A DNA stretch of 64,000 nt from Micromonospora sp. WMMA1947 (GTDB taxonomy: Bacteria > Actinomycetota > Actinomycetes > Mycobacteriales > Micromonosporaceae), in contig NZ_CP114909.1 of assembly GCF_027497355.1 (NCBI RefSeq), positions 2,294,001 through 2,358,000 on the forward strand. The letters run 5' to 3'. The first letter of the stretch is position 1, and the number at the start of each line of letters is the position of its first letter. Both the position numbers and the translations under genes were made by a program. Below are positions 56,003 to 64,000 of the stretch, one piece after another. The notes under the pieces were generated by a model. It saw only the letters and a list, made by a program, of their open reading frames with translations. It was not told the DNA's origin and ran no database searches.

Positions 56003-57253
56003 ATGGCGAAGGCCGCGAGGCGGCGGGCCGTGGTGGCGCTGGTGGCGGTACTCGCCGTCGCGGCGTCGGTCGCCGTGGTCGTCCGGGTGCTGGCGCCCGC
56101 CGAGGTCGACACCCCGGCCCGGAAGCCGTACCCGGCGGCGCCCGCGCCGACCGCCGGGGTGCTCGCGCGGCTGCCGGTGGCGCCGCTCGTCGTGGACGGC
56201 CGGCTCCGCGTCTACGCGGGCGCCCGCCAGGTGTACGCGGACCAGCCGGCCACCGGTCGGCACCGGGTCACCCCGTTCTGGTCGTATCGTCGCTGGCCGG
56301 CGACGCTGGTCGGCGTGCTCGCCGAGGGGACCACTGTGGTCAGCCGCTGGTCCGACGGCAGGCTGGTGGCGCTCGACGCGCGTACCGGTCGGGTGGCCTG
56401 GCGGGCCGACGGCCCGGAGCCTCGGTCGGTGCCGGAGCCGAGACGGACCTACGCCGGCACGGTCTGGGACCCGGCCGGGCTGCACGTGGCGCGTTCCGCC
56501 GGCCGGTCCGTGCTGGTCTCGGCGGGTCCCGGCGGGCTCGGCGGGTACGACCTCGCCGACGGCCGCCGGCTCTGGCGCGCCGACCTGCCCCGCGACTGCC
56601 GGACCGACGTGGGTACGACAGCCAGCGGCGAACTGGTCGGGGTGGACCGCTGCGACGGGCCGGCCGTGGTCGAGCTGCGGGACGCGGCGACCGGTACGGT
56701 GCGGACCCGCTGGCGGCCGCCGGACGCGCCGGAGCAGCTCGTGGTCACGCCGGTGGGCTGCCCGTACGGGCACTCCGGCTGTCGCGGGCTGCGTACCGCC
56801 GGGCCGGACGGCGCGGGCAGCCGGGGCTGGCTGGTGACCGACCCGGGCGAGCCGGCCGCCGCGCCGGGCCTGGACCACCCGGACACGGTGCTGGACGGCG
56901 AGCGGGCGGTGGACACGTCCGGCCCGGTGGTGGTCGGGCGCTCGGCGCGTACCGGCGAGGAGCTGTGGCGCCGGGCGGACATCCATCCGGCCCGGGTGCT
57001 CGCGACCGAGCCGGGGCGGGTGCATCTGCTGACCGACCGGCGGGAACTGGTCACCGTGGACCCGCTGACCGGCACCACCCGGTCCAGTTTCGTGCTCGAC
57101 CTGGGACGGGATGGGATCGGCTGGAAGCCGGGCCGGGCGTACGCGGTGGACGGCTACGTCGCGGTGGAGCGGCTGCGGGAGACCGCCGCGCCGGAGGACG
57201 ACGACCAGGGCTACTTCCTGATGGCCGAGCCGGTGCTGCTCGCGGTGACCTGA
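56003..57253 (+). CDS. Membrane-anchored PQQ-like beta-propeller protein
   Basis: 416 aa. A basic N-terminus and one helix (VVALVAVLAVAASVAVVVRVL) precede a beta-propeller with repeats of the type GRLVALDARTGRVAWRADG, GGYDLADGRRLWRADLP, VVGRSARTGEELWRR and LVTVDPLTGTTRSSFV. Such folds occur in BamB-like and sensor proteins; no catalytic function is implied. A paralog of the same layout lies at 62151-63578. Confidence 0.75.
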   Translation: MAKAARRRAVVALVAVLAVAASVAVVVRVLAPAEVDTPARKPYPAAPAPTAGVLARLPVAPLVVDGRLRVYAGARQVYADQPATGRHRVTPFWSYRRWPATLVGVLAEGTTVVSRWSDGRLVALDARTGRVAWRADGPEPRSVPEPRRTYAGTVWDPAGLHVARSAGRSVLVSAGPGGLGGYDLADGRRLWRADLPRDCRTDVGTTASGELVGVDRCDGPAVVELRDAATGTVRTRWRPPDAPEQLVVTPVGCPYGHSGCRGLRTAGPDGAGSRGWLVTDPGEPAAAPGLDHPDTVLDGERAVDTSGPVVVGRSARTGEELWRRADIHPARVLATEPGRVHLLTDRRELVTVDPLTGTTRSSFVLDLGRDGIGWKPGRAYAVDGYVAVERLRETAAPEDDDQGYFLMAEPVLLAVT

Positions 57254-57310
57254 TCCGGACGTCCGGCGCCGGTCCGTAGGGGGTTGACGGACCGGGCCGG
57301 GCGCGCCCGG

Positions 57311-58414
57311 TCAGGCCAGCGCGGCCTCGGCGGCGGCCAGGAACGCGTCGTTCTCGGCCGGGGTACCGATGGTGACCCGTACCCCGTCGCCCGGGAACGG
57401 CCGGACGATCACGCCACGCGCCTCGCACGCCCGGCCGAACTCCACCGCCCGCTCGCCCAGCGGCAGCCAGACGAAGTTGGCCTGGCTGTCCGGCACGTCC
57501 GGCACGAACTTGCGCAGCGCCTCGGTGACCCGGTCCCGCTCGGCCACGACCAGCGCGCAGCGCCGCTCCACCTCGTCGGCCTGCGCCAGCGCGGCCAGCG
57601 CACCGGCCTGGGCGGCCATGCTGGTGGAGAACGGGGTGACCACCTTGCGTACCGCGGCGGCCACCTCCGGCGCCGCGACCAGCCAGCCGATCCGCAGGCC
57701 GGCCAGGCCCCACGCCTTGGACAGCGTGCGCAGCACCGCCACGTTCGGCCGGTCCAGGTAGGTCAGGCCGTCCGGCACCTCGGGGTCGGTGACGAACTCC
57801 CGGTACGCCTCGTCGATCACCACGAGCACGTCGTCCGGCATCGCGTCGAGGAAACGGTCCAGCTCGGCCCGGCGCACCGCCGTACCGGTCGGGTTGTTCG
57901 GGTTGCAGACCAGGACCATCCGGGTCCGGTCGGTCACCGCCGCCGCCATCGCGTCCAGGTCGTGGCCGTGGCCGGCGTCGTTCGGCACCCGCACGCTCGT
58001 CGCGCCGCTGGTCGCCGCGATGATCGGGTACGCCTCGAAGGAGCGCCACGAGTAGAGCAGCTCGTCACCGGGCAGGCAGGTGGCGCGCACCAGGTGCTCG
58101 GCCAGCGCCACCGAACCGCAGCCGGTGGCGATCCGGTCGGCGTCCACGCCGTACCGCTCGGCGAGCGCCTGACGCAGCGCCACCACGCCCATGTCCGGGT
58201 AGCGGTGCGAACCGGCCACCGCCTCGGCGACCGCCTCGACCACGCCCGGCAGCGGGCCGTACGGCACCTCGTTGCTGGCCAGCTTGATCGCCTCCGCCAG
58301 GCCCAGCTCGCGGGCCAGGTCGGCCGGGCTGCGGCCGGGCACGTAGTTCGGCAGCGCGTCCAGGTCGGCGCGGGTGAGCCGCAGCGCGGGCTGCTGGCGT
58401 CCGGTCTCGGTCAT
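57311..58414 (-). CDS. pat: Aromatic/histidinol-phosphate aminotransferase (Pat/HisC type)
   Basis: 367 aa. Fold type I PLP enzyme: [75 protein letters not shown] and the PLP-lysine motif [17 protein letters not shown]. HisC and Pat are hard to separate by sequence. Context decides: it is the last gene of the hpd operon and overlaps the RDD gene (ATGA), so transamination of tyrosine to 4-hydroxyphenylpyruvate is the likely job. No his genes are nearby. Confidence 0.85.
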   Translation of the reverse strand: MTETGRQQPALRLTRADLDALPNYVPGRSPADLARELGLAEAIKLASNEVPYGPLPGVVEAVAEAVAGSHRYPDMGVVALRQALAERYGVDADRIATGCGSVALAEHLVRATCLPGDELLYSWRSFEAYPIIAATSGATSVRVPNDAGHGHDLDAMAAAVTDRTRMVLVCNPNNPTGTAVRRAELDRFLDAMPDDVLVVIDEAYREFVTDPEVPDGLTYLDRPNVAVLRTLSKAWGLAGLRIGWLVAAPEVAAAVRKVVTPFSTSMAAQAGALAALAQADEVERRCALVVAERDRVTEALRKFVPDVPDSQANFVWLPLGERAVEFGRACEARGVIVRPFPGDGVRVTIGTPAENDAFLAAAEAALA

Positions 58415-59415
58415 GGGGTGTCTCCCGGGGTGTCGGCGCTCTCGGGCGGGGCGGTACGGGGGTCACGCTTGCGGGGAAGCTGGACCACCACCGTCTGCGC
58501 CCGCTTGTCGTGCAGGGCCTGGCGCAGGGGGTGGTCGAACAGGGGCGATACCGCGTCGATGAGCTGGAGCACCAGGCCCAGCCCGCAGCAGTACCAGAGC
58601 AGCGTCGGCAGGCCGAGCGTGCTCCAGCGCCGGGTGGCCCGGCCGAAGCCGAGCGGCTGGTCCGCCTCGACCGGCAGCGCGCGAATGCCCATCAGCCGCT
58701 TGCCGAAGGTCTGACCGCGCGCCGCCATCGACGGCACCTCGTACGCGTACCAGAGCGCGGTGGCGATCACCAGGATGGCGATCTGGAGGCCGCCGGCCTG
58801 CTCGTCGATCTGGGGCAGCCCGTCCGTGGACGTGTCACCGTTGAGCGCCCGGCGCACCGATTCGCGCAGGTACGGGGAGACCGCCTCGACGTAGCGCCAG
58901 ACGAACCAGCCGTTGACCACGGCGTTGAGCAGGAACACCACGCCGAAGTCGATCAGGCGCGCGACCAGCCGGGCGCCGTACGACGCCAGCGGCAGCCCGT
59001 GCGGGCGCGGGATCGGCTGCGCACCGGGCCAGTGCGGGTACGGCCAGCCCGGCGGCGGTCCCTGCGTGCCCGGCTGACCCGGCTGGCCCGGCCACGGGTT
59101 CGCCGGACCCGGCTGCCCCGGCTGTCCCGGCCACGGTCCTGCCTGACCCGGCTGACCCGGCTGGCCCGGCCACGGGCTCGGTCCGCCCGGCGTGCCGGAC
59201 GTCGGCGTCGCGTCGGGACGGCCGCCGGTACGCGCGGCCTGGTGGTCGGCGGCGGGCGTCGCGGTGGCCGGCGCGGGCTCGGGTTCGGCGGGCGGCGGGC
59301 CGTCGGGCGGGGTGACGTCGACCGGGATCGGCGCGCCGATCCACCCCTCGCCGTCCCACCAGCGGCGGGTCTCCGGATCGGCGGGGTCGACGTACCAGCC
59401 AGGTTCCAAACTCAC
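58411..59415 (-). CDS. DUF2510-RDD membrane protein with Pro/Gln/Gly repeats
   Basis: 334 aa from GTG. N-terminal DUF2510-like module ([22 protein letters not shown], residues 4-25), a linker with three to four [13 protein letters not shown] repeats of about 13 residues (about 80-130), then an RDD domain with three or four helices ([73 protein letters not shown]). Function of RDD proteins is poorly known. Its GTG start is joined to the upstream RDD gene by the 59-nt repeat. Confidence 0.8.
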   Translation of the reverse strand: MSLEPGWYVDPADPETRRWWDGEGWIGAPIPVDVTPPDGPPPAEPEPAPATATPAADHQAARTGGRPDATPTSGTPGGPSPWPGQPGQPGQAGPWPGQPGQPGPANPWPGQPGQPGTQGPPPGWPYPHWPGAQPIPRPHGLPLASYGARLVARLIDFGVVFLLNAVVNGWFVWRYVEAVSPYLRESVRRALNGDTSTDGLPQIDEQAGGLQIAILVIATALWYAYEVPSMAARGQTFGKRLMGIRALPVEADQPLGFGRATRRWSTLGLPTLLWYCCGLGLVLQLIDAVSPLFDHPLRQALHDKRAQTVVVQLPRKRDPRTAPPESADTPGDTP

Positions 59416-59474
59416 GATGCCGTCCTTGTTCCCGACTGCGGGGCTCGCAGACCCGGCTCACTCCTCGCGCTCAC
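59412..59474 (-). repeat. 59-nt GTGAG repeat joining two RDD genes, single unit
   Basis: From GTG 59474 (minus strand) to the GTG start of the downstream RDD gene at 59415. The first GTGA contains the stop codon of the upstream RDD gene. Reading from 59474 gives a 20-codon frame (SARSEPGLRAPQSGTR core) whose TGA stop overlaps the next GTG start. It matches the units at 42622-42762 in its GCGAGGAGTGAGCCGG and GCGAGCCCCGCAGTCG blocks. Confidence 0.9.
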
Positions 59475-60175
59475 GGGCCAACCTTAACGACGACGGTTCC
59501 GGCGAACTTGTCGTGGAGGCACTGCTGCCAGGGCTTGTCCCAGAGTTGCCAGAAACCGTCGAGGTAGCTGAGGAACGGTACGAACATCCCGCCGGCGAAC
59601 TCGACGACCCAGCGCTTGCCGAGCATCCCCCGGGTCAGGGCGGCGTCCGGCTGCAGCGGCACGATCCGCAGCTTCATCACCTTCTTGCCCAGCGTCTGCC
59701 CGGTCCGGCGGGCGTACTCGACGTGGTAGAGCCAGTAGAAGGCGAGCATCAGCAGCAGGACCCCGAGCTCGGCGGCGAACAGCGGCAGGAGCAAGCCCGT
59801 CCAGAGTTCGCCCGGGTCGGGGCCGTTCGGGCCGGCCTGCTCGATCTCGTCGATCATCCGGAAGACGACGAGGAAGAAGACGGGCACGAACAGCACCAGC
59901 GTCACCGCCATGGCGACGGCGGTGTCGATCAGGTAGGCGAGCAGCCGGTCACCGAAGCCCGCCAGCGGCTGCCCGTTCGGCGCCACCGGAGGCGGGAGGG
60001 GCATCGGGGCGTACCCGGGCGGGGGGTAACCGGGCGGCGGGTAGCCGGGCGGGCCGGCGTACCCCTGCGGCATGTGCTGTGCGGGCACCGCCGGTCCGCC
60101 GGGCGGCGCGAAGCCGCCGCCCGCGGGTGGATGTCTGGCGGGCGGCGGCGTCGGGTTCGGAGCAGGCTGGGTCAC
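59471..60175 (-). CDS. RDD-family membrane protein with Pro-rich N-terminus
   Basis: 234 aa from GTG. Residues 1-70 are Pro/Gly-rich (GYPPPGYPPPGYAP); the RDD domain follows: LAGFGDRLLAYLIDTAVAMA, LVLFVPVFFLVVFRM, LLLPLFAAELGVLLLMLAFYW, RRTGQTLGKKVMKLRIVPL. It starts 10 bases after hpd and belongs to the hpd operon. The partner RDD gene is downstream. Confidence 0.8.
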   Translation of the reverse strand: MTQPAPNPTPPPARHPPAGGGFAPPGGPAVPAQHMPQGYAGPPGYPPPGYPPPGYAPMPLPPPVAPNGQPLAGFGDRLLAYLIDTAVAMAVTLVLFVPVFFLVVFRMIDEIEQAGPNGPDPGELWTGLLLPLFAAELGVLLLMLAFYWLYHVEYARRTGQTLGKKVMKLRIVPLQPDAALTRGMLGKRWVVEFAGGMFVPFLSYLDGFWQLWDKPWQQCLHDKFAGTVVVKVGP

Positions 60176-60185
60176 GCGGACAGTG

Positions 60186-61531
<1,346 letters not shown>

Positions 61532-62020
61532 ATGAACACTGGTCAGGATGTACAGCTCGACGAACTGGACGCCCGCTTGATCGAACTGCTCGCGGAGGAG
61601 CCCCGGATCGGCGTGCTGGAGTGCTCCCGGCGCCTCGGCGTCGCCCGGGGCACGGTCCAGGCCCGGCTCGACAAGCTCGTCGGCCGGGGCGTGGTCACCG
61701 GGTTCGGGCCGGACATCACGCCCGCCGCGATCGGCTTCGGCGTGACCAGCTTCGTCACGCTGGAGATCAGCCAGCGGCACGGCCACGACCAGGTCACCGC
61801 GCACCTGGCCGCGATCCCCGAGGTGCTGGAGGCGCACACCATCACCGGCTCCAGCGACCTGCTCTGCCGGATCGTCGCCCGGTCGAACACCGACCTCCAG
61901 CGGGTCATCGACCAGATCGTCGCCTCCGAGGGCATCCGGCGCGCGTCCACCATCATCGCGCTGGCCGAGCAGATCCCGTACCGCACGCTCCCGCTGGTCC
62001 GCTCCGCCGCCCGCGGGTAA
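61532..62020 (+). CDS. AsnC/Lrp-family regulator, probable regulator of hpd
   Basis: 162 aa from ATG. N-terminal helix-turn-helix (LDELDARLIELLAEEPRIGVLECSRRLGVARGTVQARLDKLVGRGV) and C-terminal RAM ligand-binding domain (GVTSFVTLEISQRHGHDQV; VLEAHTITGSSDLLCRIVA; SIIALAEQIPYRTLPL-like end). Divergent from hpd, so control of tyrosine catabolism by an aromatic amino acid is likely. The TAA stop is part of the GGAAGGGCCCC repeat. Confidence 0.9.
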   Translation: MNTGQDVQLDELDARLIELLAEEPRIGVLECSRRLGVARGTVQARLDKLVGRGVVTGFGPDITPAAIGFGVTSFVTLEISQRHGHDQVTAHLAAIPEVLEAHTITGSSDLLCRIVARSNTDLQRVIDQIVASEGIRRASTIIALAEQIPYRTLPLVRSAARG

Positions 62021-62075
62021 GGAAGGGCCCCCTGTTAACGCATTCGGAGGTGGAAGGGCCCCTTATTAACACCCC
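62018..62075. repeat. GGAAGGGCCCC/TTAAC twin-half repeat, copy B
   Basis: Halves TAAGGAAGGGCCCCCTG plus TTAACGC (62018-62041) and GGAAGGGCCCCTTATTAACA (62053-62072). The leading TAA is the stop codon of the AsnC gene. Same layout and near-identical first half as copy A at 26967-27026. Confidence 0.85.
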
Positions 62076-62150
62076 GGACCATGCAAGAAGCGCCGCGACA
62101 CGCACCGCACGCGGCACGAGGGACCGGTGATCGTCGCTACCGTGTGCGGT

Positions 62151-63578
62151 GTGAAGGGCCTAGGGATACGCGGCTGGTTGCTGCTCGGGCTCGTCACCGT
62201 GGTCGTCCTCGCCGCGACAGGCGTCTGGAACCCGTTCCCGGCGCTCTGGGACTGGGTCGACCGCAGCAAGCCGATAAGCGAGCCGGACGTGGTCTGGCAG
62301 CAGCGCGTCGGCGGCACGCCGCGCAGCGTCACCATCGCTGGCGACACCGTGATCGTCGAGCAGCGCACCCGCATCGAGGCGCGCAACCTCGCCGACGGCG
62401 GCCAGCTGTGGGAGCGCAAGGCCGACTGGTCGGCGGTCGCGGGCAACGGCCGGGAGTCGGTCGTCGCCGTGGGCAAGCTGCTCGACAAGGGGTACGAGGT
62501 GCTCGACCCGGTCAGCGGCGTGACCCGTCGCCGCGACGACCGCGCGATTGCCGTCTGGACCTACCGGAACCTGCTGCTCGACGCGTACTGCGTGCAGGCC
62601 ACCGACTGCACGCTGCGCGCCTGGGACCCGCGCGGCACCGCTCCGCTGTGGAGCGCGTTCCTGCCCGGCGTGCACAGCGGCGTACTCGCCGACAACCCGG
62701 AACTCCTCGGCACCCGGCGGCTCGGCGCCACCCGGATCGACGGCGGGGTGGCCGGGCCGGAGTCCGTCCCGCCGCTGCTCGGCTTCCCGGTCGACGGCCG
62801 GGTGCACGTGGTGGACACCGCCACCGGGCGGGTGCTCCAGAACGTCCAGCCGGGCCGGGAGGAGCGGCTCGCCGTGGTCGGCGGGCGGCTGCTGCGGATC
62901 GCGGCCACCTCCCGCGACGGGAGCTGCTCCTACGCGGTCACCGCGGTGGACCCGGCGACCGGCCAGCAGGTGTGGCGGCGTACCGGGATCAACCTGCGCA
63001 CCGCCGACTACGCCGGCTGCGTGCAGCGGGAGGATCCGCAGGGCGGTCGCAACGTGATCATCGGGGTCGCCCCGGACGGGCGGGAGGCGGTGCTCGACGG
63101 GTACGACGGCCGGCTGCTGCAGGTCGGCGCGGACGGCGAGAAGCTGCTCGCCGTGGACGACCGCTACGCGGTGGTGCGCAGCGCCGACAAGGACTCGCTG
63201 CTGGGCCGGGAACTGTCGGCCGACCGGACCCGCTGGACCCGGCCGGCGGGTGGCAAGAGCGGTGCGGCACTCACCCCGTACGCGGCGGTGATCAGCGAGG
63301 AGAAGCCGTCCCGGCTGATCGCGGTCGAGCCGCGGGAGGGCCGGGTGCTGGTCGAGCTGCGGACCTCGGCGAACGCGCTGGCGGTCGGCCCGAACGGCAT
63401 GATCATCGGCGAGGGGCGGGAGATCGGGTACGTCCGCTGGGGCGCCGGCACGGGCGAGGCGCCGGGGCCGGGCCAGGACGGCGCTCCGGTGGCGCCGGAC
63501 CCGGACGGAAGCTGGCGGCCGCCGAGCGACCAGGGCAGTTGCGGGCCGAAACGGGAACTCTGCGCTGACGGCAAGTGA
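62151..63578 (+). CDS. Membrane-anchored PQQ-like beta-propeller protein
   Basis: 475 aa from GTG 62151 (GTG 62127 adds eight residues). Helix RGWLLLGLVTVVVLAATGVW then an exterior propeller with IEARNLADGGQLWERKAD, YEVLDPVSGVTRRR, LRAWDPRGTAPLWSAFLPG, VHVVDTATGRVLQ, TAVDPATGQQVWRRTG. Six cysteines suggest disulfides. Similar in layout to the gene at 56003-57253. No catalytic residues recognised. Confidence 0.75.
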   Translation: MKGLGIRGWLLLGLVTVVVLAATGVWNPFPALWDWVDRSKPISEPDVVWQQRVGGTPRSVTIAGDTVIVEQRTRIEARNLADGGQLWERKADWSAVAGNGRESVVAVGKLLDKGYEVLDPVSGVTRRRDDRAIAVWTYRNLLLDAYCVQATDCTLRAWDPRGTAPLWSAFLPGVHSGVLADNPELLGTRRLGATRIDGGVAGPESVPPLLGFPVDGRVHVVDTATGRVLQNVQPGREERLAVVGGRLLRIAATSRDGSCSYAVTAVDPATGQQVWRRTGINLRTADYAGCVQREDPQGGRNVIIGVAPDGREAVLDGYDGRLLQVGADGEKLLAVDDRYAVVRSADKDSLLGRELSADRTRWTRPAGGKSGAALTPYAAVISEEKPSRLIAVEPREGRVLVELRTSANALAVGPNGMIIGEGREIGYVRWGAGTGEAPGPGQDGAPVAPDPDGSWRPPSDQGSCGPKRELCADGK

Positions 63579-63654
63579 CACCGGGTGAGAGCGTCGTCCC
63601 ACGACCCACCTGCGGGTGTCACCGATCGACGGCTCTGCCCTAGGCTTTTCGGTC

Positions 63655-64000
63655 ATGAGCAGTGCCGCCGCCTTCTCGTACGCACCCCTGCTGCCGACCG
63701 GTCCCGACCTGACGGAATACCGCCTGGTCACCGACGAGGGCGTGGACGTCGTCAACGGCCCGGGAGGCCGCCGGTTCCTGACCGTGGATCCGGGCGCGCT
63801 GACCGCGCTGACGGCCGAGGCGATGCACGACATCGCCCACTTCCTGCGCCCGGCCCACCTGGCTCAGCTCCGCTCGATCATCGACGACCCGGCGGCCTCG
63901 CCGAACGACCGCTTCGTCGCGCTCGACCTGCTGCGCAACGCCAACATCGCGGCCGGTGGCGTGCTGCCCATGTGCCAGGACACCGGCACCGCGATCGTGA
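63655..64000 (+). CDS. fumA: Class I fumarate hydratase, 5' part
   Basis: First 115 codons; the rest is beyond the right edge. Start ATG 63655. N-terminal [18 protein letters not shown] and [18 protein letters not shown], then [30 protein letters not shown], with the cysteine that binds the 4Fe-4S cluster in the class I fumarase family. It interconverts fumarate and malate. Adjacent to tyrosine catabolism genes but probably a general TCA enzyme. Confidence 0.88.
   Translation, partial: MSSAAAFSYAPLLPTGPDLTEYRLVTDEGVDVVNGPGGRRFLTVDPGALTALTAEAMHDIAHFLRPAHLAQLRSIIDDPAASPNDRFVALDLLRNANIAAGGVLPMCQDTGTAIV

Noticed and set aside
57311..58414. Histidine biosynthesis role for the aminotransferase
   Set aside because: No his genes nearby and strong operon link to hpd; kept only as a paralog possibility.

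Overview
This window is high-GC actinobacterial chromosome (third codon positions almost all G or C, many GTG starts, ATGA/GTGA stop-start overlaps). Gene content, codon use and small dispersed repeats point to Micromonosporaceae, probably Micromonospora or a close relative; that assignment is inference. No rRNA, tRNA, CRISPR array, transposase or prophage gene was recognised.

The backbone is a housekeeping segment whose gene order, from memory, resembles the folP-to-ispF segment of Mycobacterium tuberculosis: folP-folB-folK-DUF3180, DUF2520-panC-panD, nadB-nadC-coaX, lysS-lsr2-clpC, mutY, disA-radA-lpqE-like, carD-ispD-ispF. Lineage-specific blocks are set into it. (1) Bases 1-7039, minus strand: a tightly coupled operon resembling a reduced type IV secretion machine (VirB2-, VirB3-, VirB4-, VirB6-, VirB8- and VirB1-like), running off the left edge. 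(2) 9.9-20.0 kb: an orphan permease-like protein, an osmoprotectant ABC transporter (OpuC type), a repeat-rich membrane protein, and a NuoD paralog overlapped by a MidA/NDUFAF7-type methyltransferase. (3) 39.8-43.8 kb, between the lpqE-like gene and carD: UbiA prenyltransferase, UbiG-like methyltransferase, acyl-CoA-dehydrogenase-fold flavoprotein and type III polyketide synthase, a likely prenylated alkylquinol/phenolic-lipid cluster. (4) 47.3-51.5 kb: a secreted protein, a SARP-CGNR fusion regulator, a TPR membrane protein and a zinc alcohol dehydrogenase.

From 51.6 kb onward, tyrosine/homogentisate catabolism dominates in two groups. hmgA diverges from an unknown gene plus fahA across a 19-nt perfect palindrome. 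Some 3-9 kb further on, hpd, two RDD membrane proteins and a HisC/Pat-type aminotransferase form one minus-strand operon, divergent from an AsnC/Lrp regulator. The window ends in the 5' part of a class I fumarase, which would consume the fumarate made by FahA.

Three small dispersed repeat families sit at gene junctions. A 59/60-nt element begins at the stop codon of one gene (GTGA) and runs to, or close to, the GTG start of the next (one copy at 59.4 kb, two full copies plus a fragment at 42.6 kb). A GGAAGGGCCCC/TTAAC twin-half repeat supplies stop codons of flanking genes (27.0 and 62.0 kb). A TTGATC-type inverted repeat occurs twice between genes (22.5 and 33.0 kb) and once in frame inside the MidA-like gene (19.4 kb). 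With the T4SS-like operon and the MidA-NuoD2 pair, these are the best candidates for undescribed biology.
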